A stretch of DNA of 12,677 nucleotides from an uncultured Subdoligranulum sp. (GTDB lineage Bacteria; Bacillota; Clostridia; Christensenellales; CAG-314): contig URVX01000020.1 of NCBI GenBank assembly GCA_900551395.1, positions 1 to 12,677 on the forward strand, in the 5' to 3' direction. The position numbers and the translations under genes were made by a program. Positions 1 to 7,342 of this stretch are shown here, piece by piece. Below the pieces are notes generated by a model that had not been told where the DNA came from, made no database searches, and was given only the letters and a program-made list of their open reading frames with translations. Every line of letters begins with the position of its first letter. The first letter of the stretch is position 1.

Positions 1-1278
1 CCGGGCGCGGACAAGACCGTGATATGAGTCCAGCTCCACGCTGTCCAGAGGCTTGAGGACGGCTATTGCCTTCTTTGCAAAATCCATGAAAGCCCCGCGC
101 TTCTTTTCTTCCCCCACCGCGCGGTCGGCGCCGCTTTCTCTCCAGGCGCACTCCAGCTTGTAATCCGTAAGCGGAGCAGCCGACTCTAAAATTTTTTTAA
201 ACGCCTCCGCGCCTTTTTCACGCACCAGTTCGTCGGGGTCCATGCCGTCGGGCATAGTCATAACCCTGACGTTTAATCCCTCTTTTTTCAGAATATCCAG
301 CCCTCTTAAGGTCGCCGCCTGTCCCGCCTTGTCGCCGTCGTAGCAGATATATACGTCTTTGGTCAATCTCGAAGCAAGGCGTGCCTGCTCCGCCGTAAGA
401 GCCGTGCCCATGCTTGCGACGGTCATGTCGAAGCCTGCCTGGTTGAGCGCTATTACGTCCATATAGCCTTCGACGACGATTATGTATTCCAGCCTGCCCT
501 CCTGCTTGCATTTTTTCGCTAAATTTATCGCAAACAGATTTTTGCTCTTGTCGAAAATGTCCGTAACAATGGTATTCTTGTATTTCGCGGCGTCCTCTCC
601 GTTGAAAATTCTGCCGCCGAAAGCAACCACGTTTCCCGCCATGTTGACAATGGGCACTATGATTCTTCCGCACAGCGGGTCGTAAAAACGCTTGTTTCTG
701 GTTTCGTTGAGCGCTCCCGCCTTTTGCATGTCCTCTGTTTTAAAGCCCTTTTTCTGAAGATGCAGCCTGAGAGCGTCCCAGTCGGGAGAATAACCCAAAC
801 CGAAACGCTTGATTGCCGCAGCGCCGATTCCCCTGCTTTCCAGATATTTGCGGGCGGACGCGCCCTTGTCCGACATAAGCGCGGCATGATAAAAGCGGGC
901 TGCTTCGCGGCAAACGTCGTAATGAATGTCCCGTTCCTTTTTTTTGAGGCTGAGAGCCTTTTCATCGCCTCCGCCTCTGCGGGGAACCTCCAAACCGACG
1001 CGCTTTGCCAGCGTTTCGACCGCTTCCATATATGTACATGATTCGAATTTCATGACAAAACCTATCGCATTTCCTCCGCAGCCGCAAACGAAGCAATGAA
1101 AATACTGCCCCTCGCGGTTTATCGAAAGCGACGGATTTCTGTCGTTGTGAAAAGGACAAAGCGCCCAATAGCCCCTTCCTTTGGGCTTTACGTCGATATA
1201 CGAAGATATGACGTCCACGATATCGTTTTTGTCCAGCAATTCGGTTATAAATCTGTTCCAGACTGCGTCGTTAGCCAT
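1..1278 (-). CDS. dnaG: DNA primase DnaG, N-terminal 426 residues (runs off left edge)
   Basis: DnaG makes the short RNA primers for lagging-strand synthesis, working with the replicative helicase DnaB/DnaC. I translated the minus strand from the ATG at 1278-1276: the frame is open to base 1 with no stop, so the gene is intact but cut at residue 426. The CHC2 zinc-binding domain is at the N-terminus, with ligands C41, H44, C62 and C65 (CPFH then CFVC, followed by GCGGNAIGF). The catalytic core follows: TOPRIM acidic motif EGYMD at 270-274 and the metal-binding YDGDKAGQ at 313-320 (D314, D316). The missing part would be the end of the core and the helicase-binding C-terminal domain. The start is preceded only by a weak AAGAG. 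The 87-base spacer upstream shows no convincing promoter, so dnaG may be read from the ZIP/CYTH promoter or from a weak local one. rpoD often follows dnaG in Firmicutes but lies outside the window. Confidence 0.97.
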   Translation of the reverse strand, partial: MANDAVWNRFITELLDKNDIVDVISSYIDVKPKGRGYWALCPFHNDRNPSLSINREGQYFHCFVCGCGGNAIGFVMKFESCTYMEAVETLAKRVGLEVPRRGGGDEKALSLKKKERDIHYDVCREAARFYHAALMSDKGASARKYLESRGIGAAAIKRFGLGYSPDWDALRLHLQKKGFKTEDMQKAGALNETRNKRFYDPLCGRIIVPIVNMAGNVVAFGGRIFNGEDAAKYKNTIVTDIFDKSKNLFAINLAKKCKQEGRLEYIIVVEGYMDVIALNQAGFDMTVASMGTALTAEQARLASRLTKDVYICYDGDKAGQAATLRGLDILKKEGLNVRVMTMPDGMDPDELVREKGAEAFKKILESAAPLTDYKLECAWRESGADRAVGEEKKRGAFMDFAKKAIAVLKPLDSVELDSYHGLVRAR

Positions 1279-1365
1279 TTACAAGCTCTTACAATTAAAT
1301 ATTCGGCAAAAAATTTAAAATTCCCCTAAAAACCTATTATTTTTTTTTACAAAACGCTTAAAGCG

Positions 1366-1845
1366 TCAGAAGTCGTCTTCCGGAAGCCCGTTTAATGCGA
1401 GATTTTGATTTAAGTAGCGCTTGTCCGTCGTTATTTCCTTGCCGAAAAAGAACGGCGGCAAAAATCCGCCTGCCTCTTTGTCACCGGCAAACTCCACCTC
1501 TCCTACGACCAGTCCCTTTAGCCTGCCCTTGTAAAAATCTATCTCTATTTTTAAATTGTTCAAAGAAAAAACATGTCTTTCCTTGAGTATAACGTCTCCG
1601 TTTCTTCGCGGCAGGTTTTTTTCAAAATCCTCCCTTAGACACGGCGTCTCCGTTTCCTCCCTCGTCAAAGGATTTTCCGTAACTTTTTTTATCGTATGAA
1701 AATAAGCTTCGCCGCACCTGCGAAACCTTTCTTCGGTTTTCCCCACCGACACATAGTTTTGTTCTATTTCAAAAGGTTCCGCGTCCAAACGGTAAAGGTC
1801 GTTTGCACACTCCCGCAAAATCAAAAATTTTCTTTCTGTTTCCAT
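1366..1845 (-). CDS. CYTH-domain (triphosphate tunnel) protein, 159 aa
   Basis: This is a CYTH-superfamily protein. Members bind triphosphate-containing substrates inside an acidic and basic beta tunnel and act as triphosphatases or class IV adenylate cyclases; the substrate here is unknown. The N-terminus METERKFLI carries the family ExExK signature (E2, E4, K6). Other tunnel-type residues visible are RFRR 40-43, IKK 52-54, KER 88-90, EID 101-103, and GEVEF 115-119 after LKGLVV, which is a typical CYTH C-terminal strand pattern. I chose the ATG at 1845 because ExExK must sit at the very N-terminus and GGAG lies 5 bases upstream; the frame could extend 17 residues further but without family resemblance. 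The gene follows the broken ZIP gene by 52 bases with no terminator between, so the two are probably co-transcribed. The family call is firm. Inorganic triphosphatase activity is only a guess by analogy with short bacterial CYTH proteins. Confidence 0.85.
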   Translation of the reverse strand: METERKFLILRECANDLYRLDAEPFEIEQNYVSVGKTEERFRRCGEAYFHTIKKVTENPLTREETETPCLREDFEKNLPRRNGDVILKERHVFSLNNLKIEIDFYKGRLKGLVVGEVEFAGDKEAGGFLPPFFFGKEITTDKRYLNQNLALNGLPEDDF

Positions 1846-1897
1846 ATCGGCTCCGAGTCTGAAATTTATCGCTGAAAGGTATGTTTCCCCGCGCAAA

Positions 1898-2682
1898 TCA
1901 ACCGAGCGCCACGTCCAGAGTCATCATTATGGCAAAGCCTATCATGACTCCCCAAGTGCCGAGATGCGGATGGGAGAAAAGCTTGGCATCGGGTATCAGG
2001 TCTTCCGCAACCACGAAAATCATTGCTCCTGCCGCAAAAGCAAGCAGCCACGTCTGCGCGGCAGTCAGATAAGCCGCAAGAAAAAATCCTATGACGGCGG
2101 AAACAGGCTCAACGGCGCCGCTTCCCACGCCGAAAGCAAAGGCTTTGACTCTGCTGCCCGTCGCTTCAAAGGCAGAGAGACCGCCGCGCCCTCGGGAAAA
2201 TTCTGTATGGCAATGCCGACGGCAAGACCGAGCGCCGAAAAAAGCGCTGCGTCCGTTCCGAGCGCGTGTGCCGCGCCGAAAGCAAATCCGACGGCAAGAC
2301 CTTCGGGAATATTATGTATGGTGACGGCAAGAAACATCTTTACCGACTTGTTTAAGGTTGTGTGCGGTCCTTCTTCCTCGTTTGTTCCGCTGTGAAAATG
2401 CGGAACGATTTTGTCCAGAATCACAAGAAACAACCCTCCGGCGACAAAGCCCACGACGGCGGGAACAAAGCTCCACACTCCCCAGTCGGATGCAGCCTCC
2501 AAAGACGGAATAAGCAGCGACCAGACGGACGCCGCAATCATAATCCCCGCCGCAAGTCCGAGAAAAAGCGCGTTGACCTTTTCCGAAACCTCTTTTTTGA
2601 AGAAAAACACAAGCGACGAGCCAAGCGTAGTAGACAAAAAAATTATCGAAAATCCAATAACGGTGATTGCCGTAAAACTCAT
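1898..2682 (-). pseudogene. ZIP-family (GufA-like) metal transporter, frameshifted
   Basis: ZIP transporters move zinc or other divalent metals into the cytoplasm. The first fragment (ATG at 2682, GGGAG 8 bases upstream) reads 173 residues in frame. It has membrane helices near 5-28, 37-59 and 70-90, a His-bearing loop PHFHS 94-98, and the two metal-site helices HNIPEG 123-128 and QNFPEG 160-165. The frame then runs into unrelated sequence. The expected continuation (ATGSRVKAFAFGVGSGAVEP, then two more helices, ending ...MMTLDVALG) is in the -1 frame down to the stop at 1898. Restoring one base near 2161-2170 gives a protein of about 261 residues, the usual ZIP length. No slippery heptamer or long homopolymer is present there, so I favour a real single-base deletion or a sequencing or assembly error over programmed frameshifting. 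Everything else looks intact, so any inactivation is recent. A strong promoter sits just upstream, and the CYTH gene follows by 52 bases. Confidence 0.85.
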
Positions 2683-2702
2683 TTTTCGCACTCCCGATTT
2701 CA

Positions 2703-2731
2703 ATTATAGCACAACTCAATCCAAAACACAA
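2703..2731 (-). promoter_or_regulatory. Extended -10 sigma-A-type promoter of the ZIP/CYTH unit
   Basis: On the minus strand, TTGTGT (2731-2726) and a perfect TATAAT (2708-2703) are separated by 17 bases. A TG one base upstream of TATAAT gives TGCTATAAT, an extended -10. Transcription would start near 2696, leaving a leader of about 15 bases that carries the GGGAG ribosome site before the ATG at 2682. No operator-like dyad (for example of Zur or MntR type) was recognised around it. Confidence 0.75.
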
Positions 2732-2876
2732 TCGGGTGAAGCAACGTAATAAAGCGGAACAAGAGTCGCACAATTCGAGTAATTCGGCTACTCCAAATCT
2801 ATATAGCGTCGCCTTTTAATCAAACCGCAGTACCGCGCCGCTTTGAATTTTTTAATTTGCATTTAAAAACCGCCGC

Positions 2877-2905
2877 AAAATAAAAAGGCTGTTTAAACAA
2901 CAGCC
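2877..2905 (-). terminator. Rho-independent terminator in the DUF3795-ZIP gap
   Basis: The stem GGCTGTT (2905-2899 on the minus strand: 7 pairs) closes a 5-base loop (2898-2894) with AACAGCC (2893-2887), followed by TTTTTATTTT at 2886-2877. A shorter T-run (CTTTTG, 2906-2911) lies on the other side, so weak plus-strand function is possible, but the minus-strand U-tract is better. It is 290 bases behind the DUF3795 stop and directly behind the possible structured RNA, and may serve either. Confidence 0.75.
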
Positions 2906-2906
2906 C

Positions 2907-3053
2907 TTTTGTCAAATTGTTATTTGAGGATATTTGAAGTTTATTTCCCTATTTATTATGAAAAGAGGCATGCGCAATCCGCTCAAATCGGTTGTTGAGT
3001 AAAATAACGACAAAACTCCCACCCGCGTTTATATGCCGCCGCCGTCAATTATA
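2907..3053 (-). ncRNA. Candidate small structured RNA or repeat unit ending in the terminator
   Basis: Read on the minus strand, a TATAAT-like -10 (3053-3048, no good -35) is followed by about 140 bases leading straight into the terminator at 2905-2877. Within it, TTTTGTCGTTATTT (3015-3002) is complementary over 14 bases to 2925-2919 plus 2913-2907, giving two stacked 7-pair helices with a 5-base bulge (2918-2914). This encloses a small hairpin, CTCAA (2999-2995) with TTGAG (2986-2982). I do not recognise an Rfam-type family. The interior is too poorly paired for a confident 6S RNA call. The same stretch has a 36-codon GTG frame (3022 to 2912) without a ribosome site. It could equally be a dispersed intergenic repeat. 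Confidence 0.3.
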
Positions 3054-3195
3054 GTTTCACCTTTTTTTAAATTGCTCAACTTTTCTCAATAATGTTTATA
3101 CATCTATTGAAGTGAATATTTTCTAACGGATAAGATTTACGAAACAACACAAGTTCATAAGATTTATACGTCGTCATTTAGTATAAAAACGTAAG

Positions 3196-3723
3196 TCAAA
3201 TCTCTTTTAATCTTTCCACCATTTTGCGGAGATTTGTTTCGTTCTGCTCATCCGAAACGGTAGGGTCTTCGGTGAATTTTTCGCAGGGCAGCTTTTCGCA
3301 AGCCCCGCAATTTTTATACCTTTTGCCGTTTATACAGCAATCATATACAGCACAGATTTCCTGACGCGTATATTCGAGCCAATGCGCCTTTCCCTTGATT
3401 TTTGCACACCCGGCACAATCCGACGGATATAAACCGCACTCGACGCAAATGGCTCCGCAGGGCGATGGTCGTACAAACTCGTCCTTCCAATGCCACCATT
3501 TGCATTTATTCGGGTCGGGGCGCGGCGTATTGACAAAGTATTCGACGGCGCGATAGAGATATAGCTGACATCTGTCGATGGTAAACCCGCGCATGGCGCA
3601 CTCTTCGGCGTACAGCTCCTCTCCCGTCCTGCCCTTTAGCGACTCAATCGTGGTATAACCCATTGCAATTAGGTCTTTTTCGGTCTGTTTCCCGATATTG
3701 GGAATTTTTCTAAGCTCGCTCAC
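3196..3723 (-). CDS. Cdd1-like helix-hairpin-helix plus DUF3795 protein, 175 aa
   Basis: Function is not known. Residues 1-82 match the pattern of the 'pathogenicity locus Cdd1' family: a helix-hairpin-helix start (LRKIPNIGKQTEKDL, then MGYTTIESLKG) and a tail ending in PDPNKCKWWHWKD. This fold is usually involved in DNA or protein contacts. Residues 88-150 are a cysteine-rich DUF3795-type module: C89, C93, C96, C103, C106, C124, C129, C130, C139, C142 and C147, which could bind zinc or an iron-sulfur centre. The start is GTG at 3723 with AAAGGAG 11 bases upstream; no in-frame ATG offers a better start. The gene stands alone: a strong terminator behind ppdK lies 62 bases upstream of its start, and its own downstream terminator is 290 bases away. 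A weak promoter might lie between 3740 and 3785 (TATACG-like -10), but I could not define it. Confidence 0.85.
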   Translation of the reverse strand: MSELRKIPNIGKQTEKDLIAMGYTTIESLKGRTGEELYAEECAMRGFTIDRCQLYLYRAVEYFVNTPRPDPNKCKWWHWKDEFVRPSPCGAICVECGLYPSDCAGCAKIKGKAHWLEYTRQEICAVYDCCINGKRYKNCGACEKLPCEKFTEDPTVSDEQNETNLRKMVERLKEI

Positions 3724-3785
3724 CGTTCTGTTTACTCCTTTGCGCGTATACTCCGTCTCGCTTTGGACTAATTAAACCACGCGTT

Positions 3786-3820
3786 AAAACATGCGCACAA
3801 GGCTGACGCCTTGCGCGCAT
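3786..3820 (-). terminator. Rho-independent terminator of ppdK
   Basis: This is a 13-pair stem (3820-3808 with 3803-3791; one G-U pair) with a 4-base loop (3807-3804), followed on the minus strand by GTTTT (3790-3786). It begins 38 bases after the ppdK stop. The plus strand has no T-run after the stem, so it acts on the minus strand only. It isolates ppdK from the DUF3795 gene. Confidence 0.85.
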
Positions 3821-3858
3821 TCGTCGGCGCTTACTGCGCCATCAATTCAAATAATAAA

Positions 3859-6486
3859 TTATTTACGAGGATTTTTGATATTTGCCTGCGCAGCCGCAAG
3901 AATAGCGATAGGCACTCTGAAAGGCGAGCAGGAAACATAAGCCAAGCCCACGTTGTGGCAGAATTCCACCGAGCTGGGGTCTCCGCCGTGTTCGCCGCAA
4001 ATGCCAAGCTTGATGTCGGGACGGGTTTTTCTTCCTCCCTCCACAGCCATTTTTACAAGCTGTCCCACTCCGGTCTGGTCAAGTCTCGCAAACGGATCGC
4101 TTTCGAAAATTTTCTTCTCGTAATAATACGGCAGGAATTTGCCGGCGTCGTCGCGCGAGAAACCGAAGGTCATCTGCGTGAGGTCGTTTGTGCCGAAGCT
4201 GAAAAACTGCGCCGCTTTGGCTATTTCCGAAGCGGTGAGCGCCGCGCGGGGAACCTCTATCATGGTGCCGACGAGATAATTTATCTTTTCGCCGCGTTCT
4301 TCCATGATCTTTTTCGCAGTCGCGTCCACCACGTTTTTGACAAATTCAAGCTCCTTTACCTCTCCGACCAGCGGTATCATGATTTCCGGAACGATGTCAT
4401 AGCCCTTGTTCTTCCTTACGTTGAGAGCGGCTTCGATAACGGCTCTGGTCTGCATTTCCGCAATTTCGGGATAAGTCACGGACAGACGGCAGCCGCGGTG
4501 TCCCAGCATAGGATTGAATTCATGCAAGCCTATGACTGTCGCCTTGAGCTCCGAGAAGGAAAGTCCCATCTGCTCGGCAAGCTCCTTTATTTCCTCATCC
4601 TTGTGGGGAAGGAACTCGTGCAGAGGAGGGTCGAGGAAACGTATGGTAACGGGTCTGTCCTCCATTGCCTCGTAAATGCCTTCAAAGTCCTTTCTCTGCA
4701 TGGGCAAAAGCTTTGCAAGCGCCTTTCTGCGCTCCTGCTCGGTCTTGGAAACAATCATTTCGCGCATCGGCATGATTCTGTCGCTGTCAAAGAACATGTG
4801 CTCCGTGCGGCAAAGACCGATGCCCTCCGCGCCGAAACGCACGGCGTTGGCTGCGTCCTTGGGTGTGTCGGCGTTGGTTCTCACCTTCATGACGCGGTAT
4901 TTGTTTGCCCAGCTCATGATTGTGCCGAAATTGCCTGTAACCGACGCTTCCATTGTGGGAATAGCCTCGCCGTAAACATTGCCGGTGCTTCCGTCAAGCG
5001 AAATCACATCGCCCTCGTTGTATTTTTTTCCGTTGATGTGGAAGAAATCGTTGCCCGCTTCGATAATAAGCTCCTTGCAGCCTGCAACGCAGCAGGTGCC
5101 CATTCCACGCGCCACGACTGCGGCGTGAGAGGTCATGCCTCCGCACGCTGTCAGCACGCCCTGCGAAACAGCCATACCCTCAATGTCCTCGGGAGAGGTT
5201 TCCTGTCTGACAAGCACGACTTTCTCGCCCTTTGCCGCGGCGGCAATGGCTTTTTCAGCTGTTGTGTAAACCTTTCCGCATGCTGCGCCGGGACTTGCGG
5301 CAAGCGCGGTGGCGACAGGCTTTGCCTTTTTGAGCGCGTCGGGATCAAACTGAGGGTGCAGCAAAGCGTCAAGCTGTTTGGGATCTATTCTCAAAACGGC
5401 TTCCTTTTCGTCTATTCTGCCTTCTTCCACCATATCGATTGCGATTTTAAGCGCGGCGACGGCGGTACGCTTGCCGTTGCGCGTCTGGAGCATGTAGAGC
5501 TTGCCTCTCTCGATGGTGAACTCCATGTCCTGCATGTCTCTGTAATGGTCCTCGAGAGTTTTGCAGATGCCTACAAACTGGTCGTAGACAGCCTTGTTCT
5601 GCTTTTCAAGCTGCGCGATGGATTGAGGAGTGCGGATACCCGCAACAACGTCCTCGCCCTGCGCATTCATCAGATACTCGCCGAACAGCTGCTTTTCGCC
5701 TGTTGCGGGATTGCGCGTAAACGCCACGCCCGTGCCGGAGTCGTCGCCCATGTTGCCGAACACCATTGACTGCACGTTGACAGCAGTTCCCCAATCCGAG
5801 GGGATGTCGTTCATTCTTCTGTAATAAATGGCTCTGGGGTTGTCCCAGCTGCGGAATACTGCCAGAACCGCCTGAATGAGCTGCTCCTTCGGGTCCTGAG
5901 GGAAATCGTCGCCCTTGAGCTTTTTGTACGTTTGTTTAAACTCCGTAACCAATTTTTTGAGGTCGTCGGCGTCAAGCTCGGTGTCCAGAGTCACGCCCTT
6001 AGCCTGCTTTGCCTTTTCAAGAAGCTTTTCGTAATTGTCTTTGGAAATCTCCATGACAACGTCGGAGAACATCTGTATAAAACGTCTGTAGCTGTCGTAA
6101 GCGAAACGGGGATTGGAGGTGAGCTTTGCCAGCCCCTCTACCGTTTCGTCATTGAGTCCGAGATTGAGTATTGTGTCCATCATGCCGGGCATGGACGCTC
6201 TCGCGCCGCTGCGCACCGACACAAGCAGGGGATTTGACACATCGCCGAGTTTTTTGCCGAGCTTTTTTTCGGTCTTTTCAAGCGCTTCGAAGATTTGCCC
6301 CTTAACCTCCTCAGACAGCATCTTGCCGTCCTCGTAATACTTGTTGCATGCCTCCGTCGTGACGGTGAAGCCGTCGGGCACGGGGAGACCGAGATTCATC
6401 ATCTCTGCGAGGTTTGCGCCTTTGCCGCCCAAGAGCTCGCGCATTTTGCCGTTTCCTTCGTTGAACAGGTAAACGTACTTTGTCAT
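3859..6486 (-). CDS. ppdK: Pyruvate, phosphate dikinase
   Basis: PPDK interconverts pyruvate + ATP + phosphate and phosphoenolpyruvate + AMP + pyrophosphate in the cytoplasm. In anaerobes it commonly serves PPi-linked glycolysis or gluconeogenesis. At 875 residues it has the normal length. The N-terminal ATP-grasp domain begins GGKGANLAEM and includes SVRSGARASMPGMMDT. The swivelling phosphohistidine domain has GGMTSHAAVVARG with catalytic H454 and the neighbouring regulatory-type T452. The C-terminal TIM barrel binds pyruvate/PEP, with catalytic C830 in GICGEHGGDPSS. These numbers are within one residue of the well-studied Clostridium symbiosum enzyme (H455, C831). I chose the ATG at 6486 (MTKYVYLFNEG) because GGAGGAAG lies 7 bases upstream; the frame opens nine codons earlier without a ribosome site. 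The gene is monocistronic, with its own promoter and a terminator at 3786-3820. Confidence 0.98.
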   Translation of the reverse strand: MTKYVYLFNEGNGKMRELLGGKGANLAEMMNLGLPVPDGFTVTTEACNKYYEDGKMLSEEVKGQIFEALEKTEKKLGKKLGDVSNPLLVSVRSGARASMPGMMDTILNLGLNDETVEGLAKLTSNPRFAYDSYRRFIQMFSDVVMEISKDNYEKLLEKAKQAKGVTLDTELDADDLKKLVTEFKQTYKKLKGDDFPQDPKEQLIQAVLAVFRSWDNPRAIYYRRMNDIPSDWGTAVNVQSMVFGNMGDDSGTGVAFTRNPATGEKQLFGEYLMNAQGEDVVAGIRTPQSIAQLEKQNKAVYDQFVGICKTLEDHYRDMQDMEFTIERGKLYMLQTRNGKRTAVAALKIAIDMVEEGRIDEKEAVLRIDPKQLDALLHPQFDPDALKKAKPVATALAASPGAACGKVYTTAEKAIAAAAKGEKVVLVRQETSPEDIEGMAVSQGVLTACGGMTSHAAVVARGMGTCCVAGCKELIIEAGNDFFHINGKKYNEGDVISLDGSTGNVYGEAIPTMEASVTGNFGTIMSWANKYRVMKVRTNADTPKDAANAVRFGAEGIGLCRTEHMFFDSDRIMPMREMIVSKTEQERRKALAKLLPMQRKDFEGIYEAMEDRPVTIRFLDPPLHEFLPHKDEEIKELAEQMGLSFSELKATVIGLHEFNPMLGHRGCRLSVTYPEIAEMQTRAVIEAALNVRKNKGYDIVPEIMIPLVGEVKELEFVKNVVDATAKKIMEERGEKINYLVGTMIEVPRAALTASEIAKAAQFFSFGTNDLTQMTFGFSRDDAGKFLPYYYEKKIFESDPFARLDQTGVGQLVKMAVEGGRKTRPDIKLGICGEHGGDPSSVEFCHNVGLAYVSCSPFRVPIAILAAAQANIKNPRK

Positions 6487-6513
6487 ATATCTTCCTCCAT
6501 ATAGTAATTGCAT

Positions 6514-6542
6514 AAAAAACGCGGCCTTTTGATTAAGACCGC
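6514..6542 (-). terminator. Terminator-type hairpin between recO and ppdK
   Basis: On the minus strand, GCGGTC (6542-6537) pairs with GGCCGC (6526-6521; one G-U pair) around a 10-base loop, followed by GTTTTTT (6520-6514). It is placed to end the recO transcript about 70 bases after the recO stop. It also lies only a few bases after the start expected from the promoter at 6548-6576, so it would fold at the very 5' end of the ppdK mRNA. Confidence 0.7.
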
Positions 6543-6547
6543 TTTAT

Positions 6548-6576
6548 ATTTTAACAAAAATTTTCGCCTTTAACAA
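6548..6576 (-). promoter_or_regulatory. Probable sigma-A-type promoter of ppdK
   Basis: TTGTTA (6576-6571) and TAAAAT (6553-6548) are exactly 17 bases apart on the minus strand, matching the consensus at 4/6 and 5/6 positions. The predicted start is near 6541, giving a leader of about 55 bases that contains the terminator-type hairpin and then GGAGG before the ppdK ATG. Confidence 0.6.
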
Positions 6577-6613
6577 CAGATTGAGTGTCCTTTTTGAATT
6601 TTAATAAAAAATT

Positions 6614-7342
6614 TTACATTTTCAACAACATTTGCAGGCTGTTTGATTTTTTAAGCACTGCGGTATTGTAAGCGTCCAACGCCCTCAGGCAATCCGTCGC
6701 ATAAGCGTCGAATCTGAGCGCGGACAATCTGTCAGACGGCTGGAGAGAAATCATCCGCAGACAGTTGAAAACCCTTGCGTCTATCTCACGGCTTGAGCAA
6801 TCGTTTTTGCATAAGGGACAGACTGCGCCGCCGATATCCAGATTGAGATACATTTTGTCGAAGGTACGGTTGCCGCACATGCCGCATTTGTCGAAAGTCA
6901 AGCCGAAGCCCGCGATTTTTAAACTGTCGAGCAAAAATTTCACCAAAACGATTTGGGGAGAAATTTCCCTTTCCTCCAAAAGCTTCAAGGTATTCAACGC
7001 AAGCAGCAGCAGCGCCGGCTCCGATTGATTTTCCTGTCCTGCCGCCGCAAGCTGTTCCAAAACGCAGCCCGCGCAGCAATATGTAACGAAATCCTCGCGC
7101 AGCGAATAAAAGCTTTCTATTTCCGTACAGTTTGTCACGGCATATCGGCCGTCCTTTGCCGACAGCATAAATTCACCGAAGCAAAATGGCTCCGCCGCGA
7201 ATTTAAGCTTGGCGTTGGGCTTTTTCACGCCCCGTATGCTTGCCGTGATTTTGCCGTACTCTCCGCAGTAAAGCAGCAAAAGCTTGTCGTTTTCCTTATA
7301 ATCCGCCGCTCGCAACACGAGCGCTTTAATCTTCTCTATCAT
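6614..7342 (-). CDS. recO: DNA repair protein RecO
   Basis: RecO works with RecR (and RecF) to load RecA on SSB-coated single-stranded DNA and to anneal strands during recombinational repair. The 242-residue length is normal. Residues 1-80 form the N-terminal OB-fold (LVLRAADYKENDKLLLLYCGEYGKI, then RGVKKPNAKL). The helical C-terminal part contains a zinc site C153-x2-C156 (CGMC) and C175-x2-C178 (CPLC). The ATG at 7342 lies inside the end of yqzL, which it overlaps by 17 bases in another frame. The nearest ribosome-site-like sequence, GGGCACCG, is weak, so translation is probably coupled to yqzL. It is the last gene of the era cluster here; the hairpin at 6514-6542 follows. Confidence 0.95.
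   Translation of the reverse strand: MIEKIKALVLRAADYKENDKLLLLYCGEYGKITASIRGVKKPNAKLKFAAEPFCFGEFMLSAKDGRYAVTNCTEIESFYSLREDFVTYCCAGCVLEQLAAAGQENQSEPALLLLALNTLKLLEEREISPQIVLVKFLLDSLKIAGFGLTFDKCGMCGNRTFDKMYLNLDIGGAVCPLCKNDCSSREIDARVFNCLRMISLQPSDRLSALRFDAYATDCLRALDAYNTAVLKKSNSLQMLLKM

Larger units (their letters stand above)
2704..3195. other. 492-base AT-rich intergenic region
   Basis: This gap separates the DUF3795 gene from the ZIP gene. It contains the ZIP promoter (2703-2731), a terminator-type hairpin (2877-2905), a possible structured transcript or repeat unit (2907-3053) and a 10-base direct repeat ATAAGATTTA at 3130-3139 and 3157-3166 (27-base period). The part 2735-2876 shows nothing I can interpret: a 24-codon minus-strand frame from the ATG at 2862 has no ribosome site and no family resemblance. 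No tRNA-like or riboswitch-like element was recognised. Confidence 0.6.

Noticed and set aside
1350..1366. Small dyad ACGCT-TTA-AGCGT at the CYTH stop codon as a terminator
   Set aside because: Only five pairs, a three-base loop, and a short TTTTG tract followed by an A-run; too weak to call, so CYTH-dnaG read-through remains possible.
2155..2175. Programmed -1 ribosomal frameshift in the ZIP gene
   Set aside because: The junction TTG AAG CGA has no X-XXY-YYZ slippery heptamer and no evident downstream pseudoknot; ZIP genes are not known to use one.
2735..2876. A 24-codon minus-strand frame (ATG at 2862) and AT-rich sequence upstream of the ZIP promoter
   Set aside because: No ribosome site, no family resemblance, and nothing to distinguish it from chance.
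2912..3022. A 36-codon minus-strand frame (GTG start) running into the terminator
   Set aside because: No properly spaced ribosome site ahead of the GTG, and the same bases form the long-range helix; I treat it as part of the possible RNA or repeat unit and not as a gene.
2904..3045. 6S RNA as the identity of the structured element
   Set aside because: The interior lacks the long rod-like pairing around a central bubble expected of 6S; only the closing helix fits, so the identity was left open.
3811..5769. A 652-codon open frame on the plus strand opposite ppdK
   Set aside because: It is the antisense shadow of a highly conserved, codon-biased ppdK with all catalytic motifs; the predicted protein has no recognisable domain and no ribosome site, and it starts inside the ppdK terminator.
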